Translations under genes and position numbers: made by a program | Part shown: positions 16,426 through 23,677 of the stretch, one piece after another | How positions within the stretch are numbered: position 1 is the first letter of the stretch | Layout of the letters: each line of letters opens with the position of its first letter | Source: Mycobacterium gordonae | GTDB taxonomy: Bacteria; Actinomycetota; Actinomycetes; Mycobacteriales; Mycobacteriaceae | Direction: 5' to 3' | Assembly: GCF_002101675.1 (NCBI RefSeq) | Contig: NZ_LQOY01000116.1 | Coordinates: forward strand, 1-64,000 | DNA: 64,000 bases | The notes under the pieces: model-generated | Database searches by the model: none | Told to the model about the DNA's origin: nothing | What the model saw: only the letters and a program-made list of their open reading frames with translations

Positions 16426-18018
16426 ATGGGCACGGTGTGGATGGCGGCGCCGCCGGAGTTGCATTCGACGCTGCTCAGCAGCGGGGCGGGGCCGGGCTCG
16501 TTGGTGGCGGCCGCGGCGGCGTGGTCGGCCCTGAGCACCGAGTACACCGAGGTGGCCGACGAACTCGTCGCGCTGCTGGCCGCGGTGCAGGGCGGTGCCT
16601 GGGAAGGCCCGACCGCCGCAGAGTACGTCGCCGCCCATGCGCCTTTTCTGGCGTGGTTGACGCAGGCGAGCGTCAACAGCGCCACCGCGGCTGCCCAGCA
16701 TGAGATTGCGGCCGCGGCGTACACGGCCGCGCTGGCCGCGATGCCCACGCTGGTCGAGCTGGCCGCCAATCACGCCGTCCATGGCGTCTTGGTCGCGACA
16801 AACTTTTTCGGGATTAACACCATTCCGATTGCGCTCAACGAGGCCGATTACGTGCGCATGTGGGTCCAGGCGGCCACCACGATGGCGAGCTATGAGGCAG
16901 TGTCTGGCACCGCGGCGGCCTCGACTCCGGCGACCAGCCCGGCGCCGGAAATCGTCCACACCGAGGACGACCACGAGGGCGACGAACACGAGCACGAAGA
17001 AGGGGAACACGACGAGCACGAGGGCCACGACCACGGCGATCCCACCGTATTCGATTACTTCCTCGCCGATCTGCTGCGAACGCTCACGAACAACCAGTTC
17101 GACTGGGATCCCCTCGAGGGCACGGTCAACGGAATCCCGGCACACGACTACACAGACGCCACGCAACCGATCTGGTGGGGCGTGCGTGCCGTCGAATTCA
17201 GCTCGCAAGCCCAGAATTTCGTCTCTCAGCTGTCCACAGATCCGTACGGCGCCATGTGGTTCGTCATTGAACTCGCCCTGTTGGACTGGCCCACCCACGT
17301 GCTGCAGGTCGTGCAAGCGGCCACATCTCCTCAGCTGATCGCGGTCGCCCTTGGTGCCGCCGTCTCCAATCTGGGGTCGGTCGCCGGCTTGGCCGGCTTG
17401 GCTGGGTTGGCGGGGACACCGCCTGCGGCGGCCGTTCCCGCAATGCTGCCGCCGGTTGCTGCCGTGCCGCTGTTGCCGGTGGCCGCCGTGGCCCCGAGTG
17501 TGGTCGCGTCAGCCGCGCCCGCCGCGCCGACACCGGCACCCACGCCCACGGCGAGCAGCGTCGCGAGCACCGCGCCGGCACCGCCCCCGTCAGCCCCGGC
17601 CGCCGGCTTCGGCTTCCCATATCTGGTGGGGGGTGGCCCCGGCATCGGTTTCGGCTCCGGCATGGCGGCCAGTGCCAGCGCCAGCAGGAAGGCATCCGAA
17701 CCCGATTTGGCTGCGGTGGCTGCTGCGGCAGCTGCCCGTGAGCAGGCCCGTGCACGTCGGCGTCGGCGTGGCGTGCTGCGCGACCACGGTGACGAGTTCG
17801 CGGACATGAACGTCGACGTCGACCCGGACTGGGGCGCGCCCGAGGACCGGGAGCCGGTGGCTTCGCGGGCCGGCGCCGGACGCTTGGGGTTCGCCGGCGC
17901 GGCGCGGAAAGAATCCGGCAGTGCTGCGGCCGGATTGAGCACACTGGTCGAAGACGAATTCGCCAGCGGCCCAACCGAGCCGATGCTTCCGAGCACCTGG
18001 GATCCGCGCCGCGCCTGA
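16426..18018 (+). CDS. PPE family protein with His/acidic linker (PPE3 paralogue)
   Basis: 530-residue PPE protein. The PPE domain covers about residues 1-180 (MAAPPELHSTLLSSGAG, later FFGINTIPIALNEADYVRMW). Next comes a His/Asp/Glu-rich linker at about 175-206 (DEHEHEEGEHDEHEGHDHGD), a likely metal-binding stretch. The middle part is unlike the neighbour gene, and the C-terminal region ends in an Arg-rich patch, DHGDEFADMNVDVDPDWG and a PMLPSTWD tail. ATG 16426 is preferred over GTG 16405 because AAGGGGTGG lies before it. The first about 560 bases are almost identical to the gene at 18254, showing recent duplication or gene conversion. A Zur-like box lies upstream. PPE proteins are exported by type VII systems; ESX-3 next door is the natural candidate. 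Role in metal capture is inferred. Confidence 0.9.
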   Translation: MGTVWMAAPPELHSTLLSSGAGPGSLVAAAAAWSALSTEYTEVADELVALLAAVQGGAWEGPTAAEYVAAHAPFLAWLTQASVNSATAAAQHEIAAAAYTAALAAMPTLVELAANHAVHGVLVATNFFGINTIPIALNEADYVRMWVQAATTMASYEAVSGTAAASTPATSPAPEIVHTEDDHEGDEHEHEEGEHDEHEGHDHGDPTVFDYFLADLLRTLTNNQFDWDPLEGTVNGIPAHDYTDATQPIWWGVRAVEFSSQAQNFVSQLSTDPYGAMWFVIELALLDWPTHVLQVVQAATSPQLIAVALGAAVSNLGSVAGLAGLAGLAGTPPAAAVPAMLPPVAAVPLLPVAAVAPSVVASAAPAAPTPAPTPTASSVASTAPAPPPSAPAAGFGFPYLVGGGPGIGFGSGMAASASASRKASEPDLAAVAAAAAAREQARARRRRRGVLRDHGDEFADMNVDVDPDWGAPEDREPVASRAGAGRLGFAGAARKESGSAAAGLSTLVEDEFASGPTEPMLPSTWDPRRA

Positions 18019-18039
18019 CTGACGACACGCCGCGCCCGG

Positions 18040-18067
18040 CCGCAGGTCATATGCCGCAGGTCATATG
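18040..18067 (+). repeat. Two tandem copies of a 14-bp sequence
   Basis: CCGCAGGTCATATG occurs twice without spacer (18040-18053 and 18054-18067), each ending in the CATATG palindrome. It lies 21 bp after the first PPE gene and directly before the methyltransferase remnant. It may mark a recombination junction. Confidence 0.6.
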
Positions 18068-18070
18068 AAG

Positions 18071-18130
18071 CGCGAAGCGAACGCGACGGCTGGCATATCC
18101 ACGTCAAGCGTCTGATCGACGTCGCGGGCA
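18071..18130 (+). pseudogene. 5' remnant of a second Rv0281-type methyltransferase gene
   Basis: About 60 bases resemble the start of the methyltransferase gene at 20005. The stretch GCGAAGCGAACG is identical, followed by GAC, GCTGG, AAGCG and GATCGAC in the same order. Read in frame it gives RSERDGWHI where the intact gene gives RSERDSWDI. The similarity then fades and no coding continues. The simplest reading is that a PPE-methyltransferase pair was duplicated and the first methyltransferase copy was mostly deleted. The rest of the gap to 18190 shows nothing else. Confidence 0.55.
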
Positions 18131-18190
18131 TTCGCAGCTGGTGCGCCCGTTTGCCCCTCGGGCGCCCTCCTGATGCCGGTTCACCATATT

Positions 18191-18205
18191 GAAAACGATT
18201 GTCAA
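18191..18205 (+). promoter_or_regulatory. Zur-type box upstream of second PPE3-like gene
   Basis: TGAAAACGATTGTCA lies 48 bp before the ATG at 18254, almost the same distance as in the first PPE copy. The surrounding sequence differs between the copies while the box is kept, which favours a functional site. Confidence 0.78.
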
Positions 18206-18253
18206 GGTCACTAGTGTCAGGCATCGAGGTCGGTGGTGGAGGGGTGCTTTGGT

Positions 18254-19870
18254 ATGGGCACTGTGTGGATGGCGGCGCCGCCGGAGTTGCACTCGACGCT
18301 GCTCAGCAGCGGGGCGGGACCGGGCTCGTTGGTGGCGGCCGCGGCGGCGTGGTCGGCCCTGAGCACCGAGTACACCGAGGTGGCCGACGAACTCGTCGCG
18401 CTGCTGGCCGCGGTGCAGGGCGGTGCCTGGGAAGGCCCGACCGCCGCACAGTACGTCGCCGCCCATGCGCCTTTTCTGGCGTGGTTGATGCAGGCGAGCG
18501 TCAACAGCGCCACTGCGGCTGGCCAGCATGAGATTGCGGCCGCGGCGTACACGGCCGCGCTGGCCGCGATGCCCACGCTGGTCGAGCTGGCTGCCAATCA
18601 CGCCGTCCATGGCGTCTTGGTCGCGACAAACTTTTTCGGGATTAACACCATTCCGATTGCGCTCAACGAGGCCGATTACGTGCGCATGTGGGTCCAGGCG
18701 GCCACCACGATGGCGACCTATGAGGCAGTGTCCGGCACCGCGGCGGCCTCGACTCCGGCGACCAGCCCGGCGCCGGAAATCGTCCACACCGAGGACGACC
18801 ACGAGGGCGACGAACACACCGATGAGGACGGCCACACCGATGAGGACGGCCACACCGATGAGGACGGCCACGAGCACGGGGGCGAGGCGACCCCTCTCGA
18901 CTATGTCGTAGCGGAGTTTCTGCGCGTGATCAGCGGTGGTCGAGTGATCTGGAATCCCACCGAAGGCACGCTCAACGGAATCCCCTTCGAGGAGTACACG
19001 AATGCCGCCGACCCGTACTGGTGGGTCGCTCGTGGCATCGAGTTCCCGAAGGATTTCGAATCGTTCGTGCAGGAGCTTTTCACGAATCCGGAAGAGGCGC
19101 TGCAGTCATATATCGATCTCGTGTTCTTCGACTACCCCGAACACATCCTGCAAATTTTTCAAGCGGTGAACCAGGCGCCGCAGTTGCTGGCGCTCGCGCT
19201 CACTGCCCCGGCTTCCGGTCTTGGAGCGGTTACCGGCTTGGCGGGGCTTTCCGGTCTCGCCGCCATCCAGCCGCCGGCGGTGCTGCCCGCGGCGGTACCG
19301 CCTGCTGCCGCCGGTCCGCCGATGCCGGCCGCCGCCGTGGCCAACGGCGTCGTCGCGTCAGGCGCGCCCACGGCACCTGCCCCCGCGCCCGCCCCCGCCA
19401 CGAGCACAGTCGCCGGTGCCGGACCGGCATCGGCGCCGCCGGCTCTCCCCGCCGCGGGTGCCAGCTTTCCCTTCCTGGTCGGCGGCGGCCCCGGCGTCGG
19501 TTTCGGGTCCGGCATGAGCACCAGCGCCAGCGCCAGCAGGAAGGCTTCCGAACCCGACCTGGCTGCGGTGGCTGCTGCGGCAGCTGCCCGTGAGCAGGCC
19601 CGTGCGCGTCGGCGTCGGCGTGCCGTGCTGCGCGACCACGGCGACGAGTTCGCGGACATGAATGTCGACGTCGACCCGGACTGGGGCGCGCCCGACGACG
19701 GGGAGCCGGTGGCTTCGCAGGCTCGGGCCGGACGCTTCGGGTTCGCCGGCACCGTGCACAGGGAATCGTCGGCTACCGCGGCAGGATTGAGCACGTTGGT
19801 GGAGGACGACTTCGGCGGCGGGCCAAAGGCGCCGATGTTGCCAAGCACCTGGGATTCCGACGGGGTTTGA
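18254..19870 (+). CDS. PPE3: PPE family protein with His/acidic linker (PPE3-like)
   Basis: 538-residue PPE protein and the better PPE3 candidate, since its centre (TPLDYVVAEFLRVISGGRVIWNPTEG) agrees with what I recall of M. tuberculosis PPE3. The PPE domain is residues 1-180. The metal-binding-like linker at about residues 175-212 contains the hexapeptide HTDEDG three times in a row, encoded by three perfect 18-bp repeats (18815-18868), then HEHGG. The C-terminal part shares with the first copy the SASASRKASEPDLAAVAAAA block, the Arg patch, DHGDEFADMNVDVDPDWG and the PMLPSTWD end. Start ATG 18254 follows GGAGGGG. The stop codon lies inside the first unit of a 56-bp tandem repeat. Zinc-repressed expression is inferred from the upstream box. 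Confidence 0.9.
   Translation: MGTVWMAAPPELHSTLLSSGAGPGSLVAAAAAWSALSTEYTEVADELVALLAAVQGGAWEGPTAAQYVAAHAPFLAWLMQASVNSATAAGQHEIAAAAYTAALAAMPTLVELAANHAVHGVLVATNFFGINTIPIALNEADYVRMWVQAATTMATYEAVSGTAAASTPATSPAPEIVHTEDDHEGDEHTDEDGHTDEDGHTDEDGHEHGGEATPLDYVVAEFLRVISGGRVIWNPTEGTLNGIPFEEYTNAADPYWWVARGIEFPKDFESFVQELFTNPEEALQSYIDLVFFDYPEHILQIFQAVNQAPQLLALALTAPASGLGAVTGLAGLSGLAAIQPPAVLPAAVPPAAAGPPMPAAAVANGVVASGAPTAPAPAPAPATSTVAGAGPASAPPALPAAGASFPFLVGGGPGVGFGSGMSTSASASRKASEPDLAAVAAAAAAREQARARRRRRAVLRDHGDEFADMNVDVDPDWGAPDDGEPVASQARAGRFGFAGTVHRESSATAAGLSTLVEDDFGGGPKAPMLPSTWDSDGV
18815..18868 (+). repeat. Three perfect 18-bp coding repeats (His-Thr-Asp-Glu-Asp-Gly)
   Basis: The unit CACACCGATGAGGACGGC is present three times with no base change, in frame within the second PPE gene. 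Each unit adds one His and three acidic residues to the linker. Perfect identity suggests recent slippage expansion, so copy number may vary among strains. The first PPE gene has a different His/Glu-rich sequence here and lacks this repeat. Confidence 0.9.
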
Positions 19871-19978
19871 TGGTGGCGACCCGCTGCGCCCGGCTGCGCC
19901 GCGCTTGCGATCGCCACGGGGCTTGATGGTGGCGACCCGCTGCGCCCGGCTGCGCCGCGCTTGCGATCGCCACGGGGT
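19867..19978. repeat. Two tandem 56-bp repeats with internal dyad symmetry
   Basis: A 56-bp unit beginning TTGATGGTGGCGACC and ending in GCGATCGCCACGGGG occurs at 19867-19922 and again, essentially unchanged, at 19923-19978. Each unit can fold, since GTGGCGA near the start pairs with TCGCCAC near the end around a GC-rich centre. It contains the PPE stop codon and could work as a terminator or mRNA-end structure. Similar GGTGGCGA...TCGCCACC elements are, as I recall, scattered in several mycobacterial genomes. Confidence 0.75.
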
Positions 19979-20004
19979 TGACCGCCCCGCGTAGGGTCGG
20001 TTGC

Positions 20005-20901
20005 GTGCGAAGCGAACGTGACAGCTGGGACATCACCACAAGCGTTGGATCGACTGCGCTATTCGTCGCGACGGCCCGAGCGTTAGAGGCCAAAAAGCCC
20101 GACCCGCTGGTCGTCGACCCGTATGCCGAGATGTTCGCCCGGGCCGTCGGGGGTTCCTGGGCTGACGTGCTCGACGGCAACGCGCCCGACCATGAACTGC
20201 TCGATGACGACTTCGGTCAGCACTTCGTCAACTTCCAGGCCGCCCGCACCAAATACTTCGACGCGTATTTCCAGCGTGCCGCCGCGGCCGGCGCTCGCCA
20301 GGTGGTGATCTTGGCGGCGGGCCTGGATTCGCGGGCCTACCGATTGCCGTGGCCGGATGGAACGACGATCTACGAGCTGGACCAGCCGCAAGTCCTCGAC
20401 TTCAAGCGGGAGGTCCTCGCCGAGCACGGCGTGCAACCGCGCGCGCAGCGCCGCGAGATCGCCGTCGACCTTCGCGACGACTGGTCGGCAGCACTGCAGG
20501 ACAACGGCTTTGACCCGATGCTGTTTTCCGCCTGGATCGCCGAGGGGTTACTGATCTACCTGCCGGCCGCCGCGCAAGAACAGCTTTTCTCGGGCATCGA
20601 CGCGCTGGCCAGCCTTGGCAGCCACGTCGCTGTCGAGGATGGCGCTCCGATGCCGGCCGAGGAATTCCAGGCCAAGGTGGAAGAAGAACGTGCCGCCGCG
20701 GAGGAACGTCCCTTCTTCCAGTTGGTCTACAACGAACGCCACGCCCCGGCCGCCGAGTGGTTCGGTGAGCACGGGTGGACGGCGATCGGGACACCGCTCA
20801 ACGACTACCTAAGGGAGGTCGGCCGCCCGATACCCGGGCCCGACTCGGAGGCGGGGCCGATGTTCGCCCGCAACACGCTGGTGAGCGCCACCAAGCCGTA
20901 G
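20005..20901 (+). CDS. SAM-dependent methyltransferase, mycobacterial LCMT-like family (Rv0281-like)
   Basis: 298-residue putative S-adenosylmethionine-dependent methyltransferase of the leucine-carboxyl-methyltransferase-like family, which is expanded in mycobacteria. Diagnostic blocks: SWDITTSVGSTALFVATARA at the N-terminus, VDPYAEMFARAVGG, ARTKYFDAYF, and the SAM site QVVILAAGLDSRAYRLPW followed by YELDQPQVLDFK. Near the end GPMFARNTLVSA is typical. Start set at GTG 20005 (VRSERDSW) with AGGGTCGG upstream; a TTG at 19978 is in frame but sits in the tandem repeat. Substrate unknown. It lies between PPE genes just before ESX-3, as in M. tuberculosis, so a link to ESX-3 or metal homeostasis is possible but unproven. 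Confidence 0.88.
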   Translation: MRSERDSWDITTSVGSTALFVATARALEAKKPDPLVVDPYAEMFARAVGGSWADVLDGNAPDHELLDDDFGQHFVNFQAARTKYFDAYFQRAAAAGARQVVILAAGLDSRAYRLPWPDGTTIYELDQPQVLDFKREVLAEHGVQPRAQRREIAVDLRDDWSAALQDNGFDPMLFSAWIAEGLLIYLPAAAQEQLFSGIDALASLGSHVAVEDGAPMPAEEFQAKVEEERAAAEERPFFQLVYNERHAPAAEWFGEHGWTAIGTPLNDYLREVGRPIPGPDSEAGPMFARNTLVSATKP

Positions 20902-20945
20902 CCCCGGCCGGGAACTTTTCCCGATGCGCGTCCGACCACTTGTCT

Positions 20946-21610
20946 GTGCAGGTGGTGGCGTGGGGGGCCGTCCCGCCCGAGATCCATTCGGCGCAGCTCA
21001 GCAGCGGCCCGGGAGCTGTGGGCTGGCTGAAGGCGGCTCAGGGATGGCGCTCGCTGAGTGCCGACTACGCCTCGGCCGCCGACGAGCTGGTCGACATTCT
21101 CGCGGTGGTGCAGGCCGGGGCGCGGGACGGGCCGGCTGCAGCCAGGTACGTGACCGCCCACCTGCCCTATCTGCACTGCCTGATGCCGGCCGGCGCGAAC
21201 AGCGCCGACGCCGCGACACGGCAGCAATCGGCCGCGGCCGCTGACACCGTCGCACTCGCCACCATGCCGACCCTGGCCGAACTCGCCGCCAACCACGTCC
21301 TGCACGCCGCGCTGGTCGCCACAAACTTCTTCGGGATCAATACCATTCCCATCGCGCTCAACGAGGCCGACTATGTCCGGATGTGGATCGAGGCCGCCAA
21401 CACGATGACCGCGTATCAGACGGTCGCCGACGCGGCGGTGGCGTCGGCGCCACCGGCGGAGGCGGCGCCCCCCTCGCCGAGGGCGCTGTCGCCGATGCGG
21501 TGGGCCTCATGACGTTCCCCGGCCACCGCTTTGGCGGCGCTGCGGCGGCGCCCATGCCGCCGCGCACCTGGACGCCGGGTCCCGAGCCGCCGCCACCCCG
21601 GAGTTGTTAA
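20946..21610 (+). pseudogene. Decayed PPE gene (third PPE copy, frameshifted and shortened)
   Basis: A PPE domain of about 188 codons starts at GTG 20946 (VQVVAWGAVPPEIHSAQLSSGPG) and includes FFGINTIPIALNEADYVRMW, but ends at TGA 21510-21512 right after the domain. In another frame, overlapping at ATGA, the next 33 codons read GHRFGGAAAAPMPPRTWTPGPEP, which resembles the C-terminal tail of ESX-3-linked PPE proteins (FGG-x-PM-x-P-x-TW). The intervening several hundred codons are missing. This fits a PPE gene that suffered a large internal deletion and a frameshift. No Zur-like box was found upstream. A short functional PPE protein ending at 21512 cannot be excluded. Confidence 0.65.
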
Positions 21611-21625
21611 TGAAAACCATATTCA
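21611..21625 (+). promoter_or_regulatory. Zur-type box of the ESX-3 operon
   Basis: TGAAAACCATATTCA is an imperfect inverted repeat (TGAA-x-A ... T-x-TTCA) located directly after the decayed PPE frame and 165 bp before the eccA3 start. ESX-3 is known to be repressed by Zur in M. tuberculosis, which supports the call. The match is weaker in the centre than at the two PPE genes. Confidence 0.65.
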
Positions 21626-21743
21626 GTAAGCTTCATTACCTTGCCGCCCGCCGCGTACCGCTGCGCGGAATGCGCAGGTCAAGGCCGTTGAGACAGGAGT
21701 TCAGGTGGTCAATCGCGCGGCCGGGGTCGCCTCGACAGTTAGC

Positions 21744-21762
21744 TTAGGGAATGCTAACTTCG
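21744..21762 (+). promoter_or_regulatory. IdeR-like iron box upstream of eccA3
   Basis: TTAGGGAATGCTAACTTCG matches the 19-bp IdeR consensus (TTAGGTTAGGCTAACCTAA) at 13 positions, including TTAGG and GCTAAC. It lies 28 bp before the eccA3 start. GTTAGC just to its left (21738) and GCTAAC (21753) also form a 6-bp-arm inverted repeat. Iron control of ESX-3 through IdeR is established in M. tuberculosis. Confidence 0.65.
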
Positions 21763-21790
21763 TGAGGCCAACCTCAGGCGGAGTTTGCCA

Positions 21791-23677
21791 ATGACGACCT
21801 TGACTTCAGGAGACGGCGCGGGCGTGGAACGCGGTGATATCGGCATGCTGGCGGCTGCGCCCCGAGCATCCCGGACGGACGGCAGGGTAGATGGCGACGT
21901 TGTCAGTAGGTTTGCCACCTGCTGTCGCGCGCTCGGCATCTCGGTTTACGACCGGCAGCGCCCGGCGGACTTGAGCGCGGCCCGGTCCGGCTTCAGCGCG
22001 CTTACCCGCATCGCGCACGAGCAGTGCGACGCATGGACCGGCCTGGCCGCTGCTGGAGAGACCTCCAAGCACGTGCTCGAGCAGGTGTCGCGGACGTCCG
22101 CCACCGCCGGGGTATTGCAACGTCAGGTGGAGCTGGCCTCAGGAGCTCTCGGATTCCGTTACGACACAGGCCTTTATCTGCAGTTCCGGGCCACTACCCC
22201 GGACGACTTCCACCTCGCCTATGCGGCCGCGCTGGCCGCCGAGCGCCAGTTCGCGGTGGCGCATGAGATTGTCAGCCGCATCAGCGAGCGCCGTCCCAAG
22301 TTGCGGGAGGCCCGCTGGATCTCCGTGGTCATCAACTATCGCGCCGAGCGCTGGTCGGACGTGGTCAAGCTGCTGACCCCGATCGTCAACGACGCCGACC
22401 TCGACGAGGCCTTCGCGCACGCGGTGAAGATCACCCTGGGCACCGCGCTGGCCCGGCTGGGCATGTTCGCTCCGGCGTTGTCTTATCTGGAGGAGCCCGA
22501 AGGGCCCATCGCCGTCGCCGCGGTCGACGGTGCGCTGGCCAAGGCGCTGGCGCTGCGCGCGCACGTGGACGAGGAAGCGGCCAGCGAGGTCCTGCACGAG
22601 CTGTATGCGGCCAATCCGGAAAACGAAGAGATCGAGCAGGCTCTGTCGGATCCGAGCTTCGGCATGGTCACCACCACCGCGGCACGCATCGACGCGCGCA
22701 TCGACCCGTGGGACGCCGAAACCGAACCCAGCGACGCCGATTTCGTCGACCCGGGCGCGCGCGAGCGCAAGGCCGCTCTGCTGGCCGAGGCCGAGGTCCA
22801 GCTCAACGACTTCATAGGTCTGGACGAGGTCAAGAACCAGGTCTCGCGGCTGAAGAGTTCCGTCGCGATGGCCGTGCTGCGCCAGCAACGCGGCCTCACC
22901 GTCGCCCAGCGCACCCACCACCTGGTGTTCGCCGGTCCGCCCGGCACGGGCAAGACCACCATCGCCCGCGTCGTCGCCAAGATCTACTGCGGACTGGGTC
23001 TGCTGAAGCGGGAGAACATTCGCGAGGTGCACCGCGCGGACCTGATCGGCCAGCACATCGGTGAGACCGAGGCCAAGACGAACGCCATCATCGACAGCGC
23101 CCTGGACGGCGTGCTGTTCCTCGACGAGGCGTACGCGCTGGTGGCCACCGGCGCCAAGAACGACTTCGGATTGGTGGCCATCGACACACTGCTGGCGCGC
23201 ATGGAGAACGACCGCGACCGGCTGGTGGTCATCATCGCCGGATACCGCGCCGATCTGGACAAGTTCCTCGACACCAACGAGGGCCTGCGGTCCCGGTTCA
23301 CCCGCAGCATCGACTTCCCGTCCTACCAGCCGTCCGAGCTCACCGAGATCGCGAATCTGATGGCGCAGCAACGGGACAGCGTCTTCGAGCAGGCCGCCCT
23401 CGACGACATGCAGCGGCTGTTCACGCACCTGGCCGAGACGTCCTCACCCGACAGCAACGGGATCGCCCGGCGCAACCTTGACATCGCCGGCAACGGCCGG
23501 TTCGTCCGGAATGTGGTGGAGCGCTCCGAGGAAGAGCGCGAATTCCGGCTCGACCATTCGGAGCAGGCCGGCACGGGTGAATTCACCGATGAGGAACTCA
23601 TGACGATCACCGCACAAGATGTCGGTAACACAGTCGCCCCGCTGCTGCGTGGTCTCGGGCTGTCGGTGCCGGCATGA
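21791..23677 (+). CDS. eccA3: ESX-3 AAA+ ATPase EccA3
   Basis: 628-residue cytosolic ATPase of the type VII system. The N-terminal half (to about residue 290) is a TPR-like domain (AAALAAERQFAVAHEIVSRISERRPKL and similar helices) thought to meet PE/PPE or Esx substrates. The C-terminal half is a CbxX/CfqX-type AAA+ module with Walker A GPPGTGKTT at about 382-390, Walker B LFLDEAYAL with Asp445-Glu446, and the arginine-finger region EGLRSRFTRSIDF. Start ATG 21791 (MTTLTSGDG) with AGGCGGAG at seven bases; the open frame begins two codons earlier. Usual family length is about 630. It overlaps eccB3 by 4 bp. Both a Zur-like and an IdeR-like box precede it, so induction in zinc or iron shortage is expected. 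Confidence 0.97.
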   Translation: MTTLTSGDGAGVERGDIGMLAAAPRASRTDGRVDGDVVSRFATCCRALGISVYDRQRPADLSAARSGFSALTRIAHEQCDAWTGLAAAGETSKHVLEQVSRTSATAGVLQRQVELASGALGFRYDTGLYLQFRATTPDDFHLAYAAALAAERQFAVAHEIVSRISERRPKLREARWISVVINYRAERWSDVVKLLTPIVNDADLDEAFAHAVKITLGTALARLGMFAPALSYLEEPEGPIAVAAVDGALAKALALRAHVDEEAASEVLHELYAANPENEEIEQALSDPSFGMVTTTAARIDARIDPWDAETEPSDADFVDPGARERKAALLAEAEVQLNDFIGLDEVKNQVSRLKSSVAMAVLRQQRGLTVAQRTHHLVFAGPPGTGKTTIARVVAKIYCGLGLLKRENIREVHRADLIGQHIGETEAKTNAIIDSALDGVLFLDEAYALVATGAKNDFGLVAIDTLLARMENDRDRLVVIIAGYRADLDKFLDTNEGLRSRFTRSIDFPSYQPSELTEIANLMAQQRDSVFEQAALDDMQRLFTHLAETSSPDSNGIARRNLDIAGNGRFVRNVVERSEEEREFRLDHSEQAGTGEFTDEELMTITAQDVGNTVAPLLRGLGLSVPA

